In this document: one piece after another, positions 15,049 through 23,693 of the stretch
Layout: every line of letters starts with the position of its first letter
Numbering within the stretch: position 1 is the first letter of the stretch
Assembly: GCA_900319925.1 (NCBI GenBank)
Contig: ONQE01000026.1
Location: forward strand, 1-57,924
From: an uncultured Bacteroidales bacterium
GTDB lineage: Bacteria; Bacteroidota; Bacteroidia; Bacteroidales; WCHB1-69
DNA length: 57,924 nt
Reading direction: 5' to 3'
Notes under the pieces: model-generated
Databases searched by the model: none
What the model was told of the DNA's origin: nothing
Seen by the model: only the letters and a program-made list of their open reading frames with translations
Position numbers and translations under genes: made by a program

Positions 15049-15993
15049 ATGAAAAAGATATCTTTGATATTAAGCATAGCTATCTTGTTGACGGCCCTCC
15101 TGAACAGCTGCAAGGTGGAGGATAATTCCGTCAAGCAGTTGAACGAGAACGGTATGGTACTCACGAGCTACTGGCAGGCGGCCACCTATCAGGCGCTGAT
15201 GTCCACTCCGAATACAGCGCTCCATCTCAACGCCTGGCTTTCGGCACCGGAGGAGGAACGTCCTGCAATCGAAGACAAATACTTTACCTACAGTAAACTG
15301 CGCCCCATTTCCGACCAAGAATGGGAGATTGTCTTCAATGGACGCACCCTTTGTCGCATCCAGACGGGCGGAACGTTGCTCTCGGCCCCTAACGCCGAAT
15401 GGACGGTGGTGGATTATGACCAATCCGGACTGGTTCGGGATATGCTTCCGTTCGGAAAGGACTCCGTGAGGATAACGTTACGACACATCGGGAACAAGTG
15501 GAGCGTGGAGACCGGTGTTCAGGAGGGGATGGCTTCCAGTGCCGACTATATCCCCTACTATCATCTCACCATCGAGCCCGAGTCTGGGGTGATTCCCGCC
15601 GATTTGAACGATTGCCGCTGTCTTGTCGAGGGATCCGGACGTTATGCTTTCCGCACGTACCGGTATGTGGACAATGCCCAAAATCCCGCGGAGATTCACA
15701 ATTACATCAACTTTGACTTGAGCGGGGCTGCCACGGACAATCTGTACCATTGGGCGGACGGTCTTCTGGTTATGCGGGTTTATGCGGACGTGAATGCATA
15801 CGAAGCAGGTGCTACCAACCGAGAGCAGTACGATGATTTGATCATTCGTGACCGGCTTTCCCTTCGTAGCGGTAGCCAGTACGCCGAGATTACCATGCAC
15901 GACGTGACGGAGACCTGGCCGGTGGGGCGCTTGGAAGAATTTGACCATTGGCAGTGCGGGAATTTCTTTGCTGCCTTGTTTGAACTGTTCTAA
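15049..15993 (+). CDS. Putative lipoprotein of unknown function
   Basis: The 314-aa protein opens MKKISLILSIAILLTALLNSC, a lipoprotein signal with Cys21 as the modified residue. The mature part is rich in beta-strand segments with no motif I recognise (for example EWEIVFNGRTLCRIQTGGT and VRITLRHIGNKWSVETGV). It ends shortly before two tandem 19-bp repeats and a terminator at 16051. The pairing with the barrel gene suggests a cell-envelope role. Confidence 0.65.
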   Translation: MKKISLILSIAILLTALLNSCKVEDNSVKQLNENGMVLTSYWQAATYQALMSTPNTALHLNAWLSAPEEERPAIEDKYFTYSKLRPISDQEWEIVFNGRTLCRIQTGGTLLSAPNAEWTVVDYDQSGLVRDMLPFGKDSVRITLRHIGNKWSVETGVQEGMASSADYIPYYHLTIEPESGVIPADLNDCRCLVEGSGRYAFRTYRYVDNAQNPAEIHNYINFDLSGAATDNLYHWADGLLVMRVYADVNAYEAGATNREQYDDLIIRDRLSLRSGSQYAEITMHDVTETWPVGRLEEFDHWQCGNFFAALFELF

Positions 15994-16011
15994 CCCGACT
16001 GCCGTTTTTTT

Positions 16012-16049
16012 GTAGTTCGGTTATCCCATAGTAATTCGGTTATCCCATA
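16012..16049. repeat. Tandem 19-bp direct repeat
   Basis: GTAGTTCGGTTATCCCATA is followed at once by a copy differing in one base. It lies between the lipoprotein stop and the terminator shared with rnfC. Confidence 0.7.
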
Positions 16050-16050
16050 A

Positions 16051-16084
16051 AAAAAGGAACCATCCGTTTGGGTGGCTCCTTTTC
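16051..16084. terminator. Bidirectional terminator between the lipoprotein and rnfC
   Basis: AAAAGGAACCATCC and GGGTGGCTCCTTTT pair with two wobble positions around a GTTT loop; A-run and T-run flanks let it serve both convergent genes. Confidence 0.75.
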
Positions 16085-16103
16085 TATGATCGATGTTCTG
16101 GGT

Positions 16104-17522
16104 TTATTTCGCGTTTCGTGCCCGGATGATGCCGCCGGTTTTGGCCTTGCCGACGCGGATCATGTCGAGGATCGGGCGGTTGGAGGGGCAGATGAAGGCG
16201 CAGGAGCCGCACTCGATGCAGTTCATGATGCCGTACTTCTCGGTGTCGTCCCAGCGTTTCAGCTCGGTGAAAGTCTGGAGCATGTAGGGCTCGAGTCCCA
16301 TGGGGCAGACGCTGACGCACTTACCGCAGTGCAGGCAGGGGTGCACCTCGCCGCGCGCACTCTCCTCTTCGTTCATGAACAAGAGGCTGGACATGCCCTT
16401 GGCGGTGTAGGCGCCCAGGTTGGCGATGGCCTTGCCCATCATCGGGCCGCCGGAGATAATCTTGCCGGTGTCCTCGGGGATGCCCACCGACTGCAGCACG
16501 CTCAGGATCGGGGTGCCGATGCGCAGGCGGTAGTTCTTGCATTGGTCGGGGCGCAGCGAGCGGCCGGAGACCGTGGTGTAGGTCTGCACGATCGGTTTGT
16601 TCTTCTGCACGGCCAAGTAGATGGTGTACATCGTGGTGATGTTGTTGACGATGCATCCCACGGAGATGGGCAGGGCGCCGTTGGGCACGCTCCGGCCGGT
16701 GATGGCTTTGATGAGCTGTTTCTCAGCACCTTGCGGGTATTTGATGTTCAGCGGCTGCACCTCGATATTGGGGTAGCGTTTGACGGTCTCCATCAGCTTG
16801 GCGATGGCGCGGGGCTTGTTCTCCTCAATGCCGATGATGGCTTTCGGGGCGCCGGACGCGATGAGGGCAATCTCGATGCCGATCATGCACTGCTCGCAAC
16901 GCTCCAGGATGACGCGGTTGTCGGTGGAGATGTAGGGCTCGCACTCTGCGGCGTTGACAATCAGGTATTCGCACTTCTGCTCCGGCTTCAACATATATTT
17001 GATATGGGTCGGGAAGCAGGCGCCGCCAAGACCCACGATGCCGCGGTCTTTCATGCGCTCGATGATCTCCTCTTTGGTCTTCAGCTTGATGTCGTGGATG
17101 ATGTCCAATGAGGTGTCGATGCTCTCGTCCCATTCGTCGCCTTCGCGTTTGATGACCACGGCCGGTTTCTTATAGCCGGTGATGTCGGCCACCTGGTCGA
17201 TTTTGACGACGGTGCCGGAGATGGGGGCGTGGATGTTGGCGCAGACGAAGGACTCGGCCTTGCCGATGAGCTGTCCCACCTTCACCTTGTCGCCCTTTTG
17301 GACGATGGGGGTGGCGGGGGAGCCGAGGTGCTGGGTCATATAGACGACGGCCTCGTCGGGCAGCGGGAAGGTCTCCACGGGTGCCGAGTGGGCGAACTTG
17401 TTGGCGTCGGGGTGCACACCGCCCATGTGGAACGTCTTGCGGCTCAGCTTCTTGATTTCCCTTGCGCTCTCTTTGATGTTGTCCTCTATTCTTTGTTCGA
17501 TGGATGCGACTGTATTTTCCAT
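16104..17522 (-). CDS. rnfC: Ion-translocating ferredoxin:NAD+ oxidoreductase subunit C
   Basis: The 472-aa protein carries the RnfC hallmarks: an N-terminal barrel-sandwich region (FHMGGVHPDANKFA, VQKGDKVKVGQLIGKAE), a flavin/NADH-binding GIVGLGGACFPTHIKY and NAAECEPYISTD as in complex-I 51-kDa-type subunits, and two 4Fe-4S motifs, CLHCGKCVSVCP (about 395-406) and CIECGSCAFICP (about 430-441). RnfC binds NADH at the membrane complex that couples ferredoxin oxidation to ion pumping. It follows rnfB on the same strand, but rnfD, rnfG, rnfE and rnfA do not follow here; a terminator and a convergent gene do. Confidence 0.93.
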   Translation of the reverse strand: MENTVASIEQRIEDNIKESAREIKKLSRKTFHMGGVHPDANKFAHSAPVETFPLPDEAVVYMTQHLGSPATPIVQKGDKVKVGQLIGKAESFVCANIHAPISGTVVKIDQVADITGYKKPAVVIKREGDEWDESIDTSLDIIHDIKLKTKEEIIERMKDRGIVGLGGACFPTHIKYMLKPEQKCEYLIVNAAECEPYISTDNRVILERCEQCMIGIEIALIASGAPKAIIGIEENKPRAIAKLMETVKRYPNIEVQPLNIKYPQGAEKQLIKAITGRSVPNGALPISVGCIVNNITTMYTIYLAVQKNKPIVQTYTTVSGRSLRPDQCKNYRLRIGTPILSVLQSVGIPEDTGKIISGGPMMGKAIANLGAYTAKGMSSLLFMNEEESARGEVHPCLHCGKCVSVCPMGLEPYMLQTFTELKRWDDTEKYGIMNCIECGSCAFICPSNRPILDMIRVGKAKTGGIIRARNAK

Positions 17523-17523
17523 T

Positions 17524-17548
17524 TACTTTGACTTTTGACTTTGACTGT
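17524..17548. repeat. Short heptamer repeat (TTGACTT)
   Basis: Three to four imperfect 7-bp units of TTGACTT occupy the start of the 106-bp rnfB-rnfC gap, which also holds a small GC-rich stem (GCCCC/GGGGC) near 17595. Confidence 0.5.
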
Positions 17549-17628
17549 TTCCCCGGCCCTGCGGCTGTGCCTTGTGCCGGGCTACCGAGCTTTTGCCCCT
17601 GCCGGGGCTGCTCAATGAATATTTTTAT

Positions 17629-18504
17629 TTACGCTTGGGCGGGCTCAGCCACGGCTTCGGGTTGCGGTTCGGTTTTCGGGGCCTCTTTCTTGGGCGGGAA
17701 GCCGACGGTGAGGATGGCGCCGGAGGGGCACTCGTCGACGCACTTGCGGCAGGCCTTGCACTTGTGGTAGTCGATGTAGGCGAGGTTGTTCTCGACGGTG
17801 ATGGCCTCGAAGGGGCACACTTTGGCGCACTTGCCGCAGCCGATGCAGGCTGACGAGCAGTTCTTCTTGGCCACAGCGCCTTTCTCCTTGTTGTTGCAGG
17901 CCACATAGACGCGGCGGTGGTTCTTGCCTTTGTCGCGGATTTCGAGCACTTTGCGCGGGCAGGCGTTGGCGCAGGCTTTGCAACCGACGCAGAGCTCCTC
18001 GATGACCTCGGGCAGGTGTGTCTCAGGGTTGAGGTGTATGGCGTCGAACTGGCAGGCCGCCACGCAGTCGCCGCAGCCGAGGCAGCCGTAGGGGCAGGCC
18101 TTCTCGCCGGCGAACAGGGTGTTGGCGAAGGCGCAGGTGAGCGCGGAGTCGTAGAACGACTTCATAGGCGCATGCTCGCAGGTGCCGTTGCAGCGCACCG
18201 TGGAGACCTGCGGCTCATGCAGCACCGCGTTCAAGTGCATGATTTCAGCGATTTTGTTCGTGTCGCTACCGGGGCAGTAGGCCACGTTCAGGTCATTGTT
18301 CTTGACGATGGCCTCCGCCATGGCGCGGCATCCAGCGAAACCGCAGCCGCCACAGTTGGCGTTGGGCAGGCACGCCTGCACCAGGTCGATGCGCGGGTCT
18401 TCCTCCACGTGGAAGAACTTCGACACGAAATAGAGAATCACAGCGGCGATAAGACCTGTAAGTCCCACTGTTAGAGCCGCATACAAAATTGTTGTTGTTG
18501 CCAT
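17629..18504 (-). CDS. rnfB: Rnf electron-transport complex subunit B
   Basis: The 291-aa protein is started at MATTTILYAALTVG, just after the -7 box at 18527. An N-terminal membrane helix (about 5-28) precedes the RnfB-specific cysteine motif CLPNANCGGCGFAGC for a 4Fe-4S cluster. Four ferredoxin-type motifs follow: CPYGCLGCGDCVAACQ, CVGCKACANACP, CIGCGKCAKVCP and CKACRKCVDECP. A proline/alanine/glutamate tail closes the protein. RnfB accepts electrons from reduced ferredoxin at the membrane. It is the first gene of a two-gene rnfBC unit. Confidence 0.93.
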   Translation of the reverse strand: MATTTILYAALTVGLTGLIAAVILYFVSKFFHVEEDPRIDLVQACLPNANCGGCGFAGCRAMAEAIVKNNDLNVAYCPGSDTNKIAEIMHLNAVLHEPQVSTVRCNGTCEHAPMKSFYDSALTCAFANTLFAGEKACPYGCLGCGDCVAACQFDAIHLNPETHLPEVIEELCVGCKACANACPRKVLEIRDKGKNHRRVYVACNNKEKGAVAKKNCSSACIGCGKCAKVCPFEAITVENNLAYIDYHKCKACRKCVDECPSGAILTVGFPPKKEAPKTEPQPEAVAEPAQA

Positions 18505-18526
18505 AATCTCGTCAGATTTAAGGGCG

Positions 18527-18534
18527 CAAATATA
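18527..18534 (-). promoter_or_regulatory. -7 promoter element TATATTTG for rnfBC
   Basis: Exact TAnnTTTG match on the minus strand, 22 bp upstream of the rnfB ATG; it supports the later of the two possible starts. Confidence 0.6.
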
Positions 18535-18550
18535 CAAATTTTATAAACTA

Positions 18551-19411
18551 CTACACTAACTCGCGCACCCATCTTTCCGCGTCTCCGGGAAGGAGGCTGA
18601 CGGGCGGGATTTCGATCATCGTGTAGGCCCCGAAGCGCTGCTGGTCGCGCAGGCGTACTGCCGCGCGGGCACAGGCGGCCAGGACCTGTCCGGTGAGTGC
18701 GGGGTTGTTGATGCTCATGTTGAACTCGAAGCGCTGGTTGTGGGTGCTGCCGCTCACGCCGTGCCGTTCCAGATGCACACCGTGGGCCACGTTGTTGAGG
18801 GCGTCCACGGAGGGAACCGCCACCACGTGCGTCTCGTCATGGGCGAAGTAGTCGTCGGCGAGCAGAAGCCGTTCCACCTCGTGGAAGTCCGCTCCCTCCT
18901 CCAACTCGATATAGACCATCCGGCGGTGTATGCCGGTGCCCAAGGGTATGGTCATGGAGAGGGCGTTTTTCACGCCGGGGATGGCCTTGGCGGCAACGGT
19001 GTGCCCCATGCTTCTGCCGGGGCCGAAGTTGGTGTAGGTGAGTCCTTTGGGGGCGATGGCGGTGAGCAGGGCGCGCACCACGGAGTCGGAGCCCGGATCC
19101 CAGCCGGCGGCGATGATGCTCACCGCCCCGTGGGCCGTCGCCACAGGTGTCAGCCGGGCGCGCAGGTCGCCGATCTGCCCGTGGATGTCGAAACTGTCAA
19201 CGGTGCAGATGCCGCGTTGGAGCAGTCTCTCCGCGTAGGCGGGTACCTCGCGGGTGGGCGTGCACAACGCCGCCACGTCCGCGTCGATGTTGTCCAGATT
19301 GTCGTTGTGATGGAAGATTCCGGCCAACTGCAGGTCCTCGGCGGCCAACACCGCCTGTTCCACGGCCTGACCGATGTTGCCGTAGCCGATAATTGCGATT
19401 CTCGTTTGCAT
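18551..19411 (-). CDS. ddh: meso-Diaminopimelate D-dehydrogenase
   Basis: The 286-aa enzyme has the NADP-binding start IAIIGYGNIGQAVEQAV and the family stretches AAGWDPGSDSVVRALL, NFGPGRSMGHTVAAKAI, GTGIHRRMVYIELEEGADF and FNMSINNPALTGQVL. It catalyses reductive amination of tetrahydrodipicolinate to meso-diaminopimelate with NADPH, a one-step branch of the lysine/peptidoglycan pathway. The length is slightly below the usual 300-330 aa but covers the whole fold. It is transcribed alone from the -7 box at 19433, and is cytoplasmic. An aspartate kinase for the same pathway is at 34031-35302. Confidence 0.92.
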   Translation of the reverse strand: MQTRIAIIGYGNIGQAVEQAVLAAEDLQLAGIFHHNDNLDNIDADVAALCTPTREVPAYAERLLQRGICTVDSFDIHGQIGDLRARLTPVATAHGAVSIIAAGWDPGSDSVVRALLTAIAPKGLTYTNFGPGRSMGHTVAAKAIPGVKNALSMTIPLGTGIHRRMVYIELEEGADFHEVERLLLADDYFAHDETHVVAVPSVDALNNVAHGVHLERHGVSGSTHNQRFEFNMSINNPALTGQVLAACARAAVRLRDQQRFGAYTMIEIPPVSLLPGDAERWVRELV

Positions 19412-19432
19412 AGTGATTCTTTTTTAAAGGCG

Positions 19433-19440
19433 CAAAAATA
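19433..19440 (-). promoter_or_regulatory. -7 promoter element TATTTTTG for ddh
   Basis: Exact consensus on the minus strand, 21 bp upstream of the ddh start. Confidence 0.6.
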
Positions 19441-19485
19441 GAAAAAATCGGTTTTCGTCGGCAAGTGTCGGCACCGAAAAAATCG

Positions 19486-19493
19486 TATCTTTG
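19486..19493 (+). promoter_or_regulatory. -7 promoter element TATCTTTG for the lipoprotein-OstA-uvrC unit
   Basis: Consensus match 21 bp before the ATG at 19515; it is divergent from the ddh promoter 46 bp away. Confidence 0.65.
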
Positions 19494-19514
19494 CCGCCCC
19501 AAATAAATAAAGGT

Positions 19515-20183
19515 ATGAAAATCCTGTCGAACATCATCCTCGTTACTGCCGCCGCGATGCTTCTCGCGGCCTGCACCCACACGGAAACCACCCAATACCC
19601 CAGCGGCCGTGTCCAGTCCGTCATCCAATACAAAGGGAAAAAGGAGCACGGCAAGACTATCTATTACTATGACAACCCCAATATCGTGGAAATGGAGGTG
19701 GAGATGCGCAACGGCAAGCGTAACGGCGAGTTCCACCGCTACTACAGGAACGGTGCCTTGGACACCTACTGCGTCTATGTGAACGATTCCATCGAGGGGC
19801 TGGAGGTGATGTACACGGCCAACGGTTGTAAAAGTCAGGAATACACCTATTTGCATGGAAAGAAAACCGGTCCGCACAAAGCCTACCACCTCGACGGTAG
19901 CCTCAAGATTGAGGGAGGTTTCAAGGACGATCTCTTCGACGGCGATTGGAACTACTACGACGAGCGTGGCGTGCCTGTGGGGAACGGTGAGTTCCATAAT
20001 GGCGACGGCGAAGTGACGTTCTACGACAAAAACGGCCGCCCCGAGCGTACCACCCACTACAAACACAACCAGAAGGACGGTGCGGAGCTCTATTACACCC
20101 CCTCCGGCGCGGTGTGGCGCGAAATCACCTTCAAGGAAGACCGCATCATTGCCGACAAAACCGACTCCACCCTGCTGAAGTAA
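19515..20183 (+). CDS. MORN-repeat/YwqK-like lipoprotein
   Basis: The 222-aa protein starts MKILSNIILVTAAAMLLAAC, a lipoprotein signal with Cys20; AAAGG precedes the ATG. The mature part consists of about seven repeats of the toxin-antitoxin YwqK/MORN-variant type, with G.....YY..G elements such as GKRNGEFHRYYRNGALDT, EGGFKDDLFDGDWNYYDERG and NQKDGAELYYTPSGAVWRE. Such repeats form open beta-sheets of unknown ligand. It is anchored in the envelope and precedes the OstA-like gene by 3 bp, indicating one operon. Confidence 0.8.
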   Translation: MKILSNIILVTAAAMLLAACTHTETTQYPSGRVQSVIQYKGKKEHGKTIYYYDNPNIVEMEVEMRNGKRNGEFHRYYRNGALDTYCVYVNDSIEGLEVMYTANGCKSQEYTYLHGKKTGPHKAYHLDGSLKIEGGFKDDLFDGDWNYYDERGVPVGNGEFHNGDGEVTFYDKNGRPERTTHYKHNQKDGAELYYTPSGAVWREITFKEDRIIADKTDSTLLK

Positions 20184-20186
20184 TCC

Positions 20187-21682
20187 ATGCGGAGAACATT
20201 CGCCATAGTGGTCTTGGTCATGCTGTGTCTTGGCCAAATGCGCGGGCAGGGGGAACGGCGCATCCTTTACCGTGCCGATATGGGCTACTACGACGAGGAT
20301 GCCTACCCCGGCGCACAACGCCTCATCGGCAATGTCAAGTTCAAGCAGGACAATGTGATAGGCTACTGCGACAGTGCCTACCTCTATGAGGCGGACAACT
20401 ACATCGTCGCATACGGCAACCCCGTCCGATTCGTCATCAGCGATTCCATCCACCTGCACGGTCACCGCGCCACCTATAATGGCGACCTCCGGCAGGCTGT
20501 GCTCGCCGGAAAGGTGCGGCTCGAGAACGGGAAGTCCTACCTTCTGACCGACAGCCTCTTCTACGACCTCAACATCGACTGCGGCTACTACCTGACACGC
20601 TCACCAGCCTCATCGGCCGATACTACACCAACAGCGACGATGCCTACCTCCACGATTCCGTCCTTTTGCGCAGCAGCACCTATCGGATGGACTGTGACTC
20701 ACTGCGTTACAACGCCAGCAGCAAGATAGCCTACTTCATCTCACCCACGCACCTCGTCAATGAGGAGAACACGATTTTCACCGACCGCGGCCTGTACAAT
20801 ACCGAGACCGATATCTCCATCCTCTATGGCAATGTCCAGCTTTTAGGGGAGAAACAGCAGCTTTTCGCCGACAGCATCTATTACGACCAGCAGTTGCGGT
20901 TCGGTCGGGCTTGGAACCACGCCCGCTTCATCGACACGGCCAACAACCTCATAGTCGCCGGCAACTATCTCGAGCATCACGAGAAGGGCGGTACCTCCAT
21001 TGCCACGGACAGCAACCTCCTGATCTATATCGATGACAACTACGACACGCTCTTCCTGCACTGCGACACGTTGTTTGTGGATTTCGACACTGCCTCCAAT
21101 CCTACGCTCCTGCGTGCCTTCTTCCATACCAAATTCCAGCATAAGGATCTTCAAGGCGCTTGCGATTCCATGGTTTACAATGTTGAAGATTCGCTGTTGG
21201 TGATGTATTACAATCCGGTGTTTTGGTCTGATAACTACCAGCTTTCCGGCGACACGGTGCGGTTTACCATACTCGACTCCGTCCATTCCACCATCGAACT
21301 CTGCAAGTCGGGGTTCATTGTGGGCGGTCTCTTCGAAGACACGGAGTTCAACCAAATCAAGGGCTTGAACATTATTGGCCATTTGGAGCATAAGAACCTG
21401 CAACGTGTTGACATTGTGGGGAATGCGGAATGTGTCTATTATATCCAAGAGGAGGACAGCTCGTTAGTGGGCGTCAACACGTCCATTACGAGCGAGATGC
21501 GCATCTTCCTCGACAGCAACCATATACGGCAGATACGCTACTACGATGCGCCGAACGGGTATGTCCATCCTGACGAGAAGATGGAGGAAAAAGACCGCAA
21601 GTTGCAAGGTTTCCGCTGGTTGGACATCTATCGTCCGCGAAAACCCGAGGATCTCTTTGTGATGCCGGTGCCGAGAATGTAG
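20187..21682 (+). pseudogene. OstA/LptD-N-terminal-like protein interrupted by a frameshift
   Basis: Two frames make one protein. The first (from MRRTFAIVVLVMLC, signal peptide) carries OstA-like strands such as RLIGNVKFKQDNVIGYCDSA up to about 20590; there the coding switches by one missing base into the second frame, which reads on as TLTSLIGRYYTNSDDAYLHD and continues to 21682 (LYGNVQLLGEKQQLFADSI, FVDFDTASNPTL). Joined, it is about 498 aa, the usual size of Bacteroidota OstA-like proteins, which are thought to take part in lipopolysaccharide transport in the periplasm. The lesion may be a sequencing or assembly error. Confidence 0.75.
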
Positions 21683-21705
21683 AATCCAGAATAGCAGCCT
21701 TCCCC

Positions 21706-23484
21706 ATGAATGAGCATATCCAACTGATTCTGCGCTCCCTGCCTGAGAAACCGGGTGTCTATCGTTTCTACGATGACAAGGGGGTGGTCATCTATGTCGG
21801 CAAGGCCAAGCGACTGAAACGGCGGGTGTCGTCCTATTTCAACAAGGACCACGATTCGGCGAAGGTGCGGATGCTGGTGACCAAAATCCGGGACATCGAG
21901 ACGGTGGTGGTCGATAGTGAGTGGGATGCTCTGCTCTTGGAGAACAGCATGATCAAGCAGTTCAAGCCGAAGTACAACATCCTGTTGAAAGATGACAAGA
22001 CCTACCCGTGGATTGCGGTCACGAGGGAGACGTACCCGCGGATTTTCCCGACGCGCCGCCCCGATTCGGCCACGATGCAGCTTTTCGGACCCTACTCGTC
22101 GGTGAAGCAGATGAACGTGCTGTTGGACCTGATCCACGACATGTTCCCGTTACGCAACTGCAAGATACTTCGGAACAACGACCGTCCCTGTATGCAGTAC
22201 CAGATCAAGAAGTGTGCCGCCCCGTGCTGCGGGCTCATCACGGCGGAGGAGTATCAAGCGAATATTGCGAAAGCGGTGCAGATTATCAAAGGAAACCGCA
22301 AGGAGGTGATCCGGGAGCTGCGCGACGAGATGATGCGCTACGCCGACGAGTGGAAGTTCGAGCAGGCTGGCGAGGTGAAGCGGAAGATCGAGGCCTTGGA
22401 GAACTTCATCGGGAAGTCGGTGGTTGTGAACCCATCGCTCACCGATATGGATGTGTTCGGGATGGAGGAGGATGCGGATAACAACTGCTTCTACGTCAGC
22501 TTCTTGCGGGTTGTTGACGGTGCGGTGGTGCAGGCGCACACCTTAGAGGTCGGCAACCGGATGGAGACGACTCGCGAGGACGCGCTGTGGGCCGGCATCC
22601 TCGAAATCCGCGACCGTGTGGGAGGTCTCTCCTCCACACTGTTGGTGCCCTTCACCCCCGAGCTCGTCCCCGAGGAGTGGAATCTGCAGGTCCCCCAGCG
22701 CGGCGACAAGCGCAAGCTGCTGGAGCTGGCTCTCCATAACGCCCATTTCTATATGCTCGAGAAACGGAAGCGGCAGGACCTCGCCGATCCCGACCGTCGC
22801 CATATACGCGTGCTGCAGTCGTTGCAGGAGGCTTTGGGGATGAAGACGTTGCCGCGCCGCATCGAGTGTTTCGACAACTCCAACACCCAGGGCGAGGAGC
22901 CTGTGGCTGCCATGAGTTGCTTCATCGACGGCAAGCCTGCGAAGAGCGAATACCGACACTTTCTCATCAAGACGGTGGTCGGTGCCAACGACTTCGCCTC
23001 CATGGAGGAGATTATCTACCGTCGCTACCACCGGCTGTTGGAGGAGAACAAGCCGTTGCCCGACTTGGTGGTCATCGACGGCGGCAAGGGGCAGCTGACC
23101 TCTGCCTGGAACGCCTTGAAGGCGCTGCACATCGAGGACCGTTTCATGATGGTGGGCATCGCCGAGCGGTTGGAGGACATCTACAAGGTCGGCGACCAGT
23201 ATCCGATCTATATGGACAAGCGTTCGGAGGCGCAGAAGCTGTTGCAGCACGTCCGTGACGAGGTGCACCGTTTCGGCATCACCCACCACCGCAAGCGTCG
23301 CGCCAAAACGAGCATCGCCTCTGTGTTGGATGACGCTCCGGGTATCGGAAAGGTGTTGAAGACCAAGCTGTTGCGGGAGTTCAAGAGTGTCGCGAAAATC
23401 AAAGCCGCCACCGAGCCCGAATTGGCTGCCGTCATCGGTCCGAAGAAGGCTGCGGATTTAAAGGCATATCTCAACCAAAAATAG
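21706..23484 (+). CDS. uvrC: Excinuclease ABC subunit C
   Basis: The 592-aa protein has an N-terminal GIY-YIG nuclease (GVYRFYDDKGVVIYVGKAKR, about 16-36, with downstream Arg/Glu residues), a cysteine pair region (CKILRNNDRPCMQYQIKKC), a UVR motif (DEWKFEQAGEVKRKIEAL), the RNase H-like second nuclease (ECFDNSNTQGEEPVAAMSC and VVIDGGKGQL) and C-terminal helix-hairpin-helix repeats (DDAPGIGKVLKTKLL, AAVIGPKKAADLKAYL). UvrC makes both incisions in nucleotide-excision repair with UvrA and UvrB. It follows the OstA-like gene by 23 bp and is probably in its operon. Confidence 0.97.
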   Translation: MNEHIQLILRSLPEKPGVYRFYDDKGVVIYVGKAKRLKRRVSSYFNKDHDSAKVRMLVTKIRDIETVVVDSEWDALLLENSMIKQFKPKYNILLKDDKTYPWIAVTRETYPRIFPTRRPDSATMQLFGPYSSVKQMNVLLDLIHDMFPLRNCKILRNNDRPCMQYQIKKCAAPCCGLITAEEYQANIAKAVQIIKGNRKEVIRELRDEMMRYADEWKFEQAGEVKRKIEALENFIGKSVVVNPSLTDMDVFGMEEDADNNCFYVSFLRVVDGAVVQAHTLEVGNRMETTREDALWAGILEIRDRVGGLSSTLLVPFTPELVPEEWNLQVPQRGDKRKLLELALHNAHFYMLEKRKRQDLADPDRRHIRVLQSLQEALGMKTLPRRIECFDNSNTQGEEPVAAMSCFIDGKPAKSEYRHFLIKTVVGANDFASMEEIIYRRYHRLLEENKPLPDLVVIDGGKGQLTSAWNALKALHIEDRFMMVGIAERLEDIYKVGDQYPIYMDKRSEAQKLLQHVRDEVHRFGITHHRKRRAKTSIASVLDDAPGIGKVLKTKLLREFKSVAKIKAATEPELAAVIGPKKAADLKAYLNQK

Positions 23485-23555
23485 CCGAAGTTTAGGTTTT
23501 GGTAAAAAAAAACTATGTTTTCTGCAGAATTTTTTTTCTCATGTAAAAAAAAATG

Positions 23556-23563
23556 TATTTTTG
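23556..23563 (+). promoter_or_regulatory. -7 promoter element TATTTTTG for the giant surface-protein gene
   Basis: Exact consensus within an A/T-rich stretch after uvrC; it implies a leader of about 125 bases before the ATG at 23694. Confidence 0.6.
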
Positions 23564-23693
23564 CAGATTGATTAGGTATGTTGAGTAAATTTGTATTATG
23601 CTGATAATTAGCGTTTAACGAGATTGAAGGGTTGGAAAGGAATGTCAAAAATAGAACGTATATAAATATTTATAACAATAAAAAACAGTTAGT

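Noticed and set aside
16068-17111. Long plus-strand open frame opposite rnfC (also similar ones opposite recQ, gltX and mmdA)
   Set aside because: These are antisense shadows caused by GC-rich codon bias; the sense frames carry clear family motifs.
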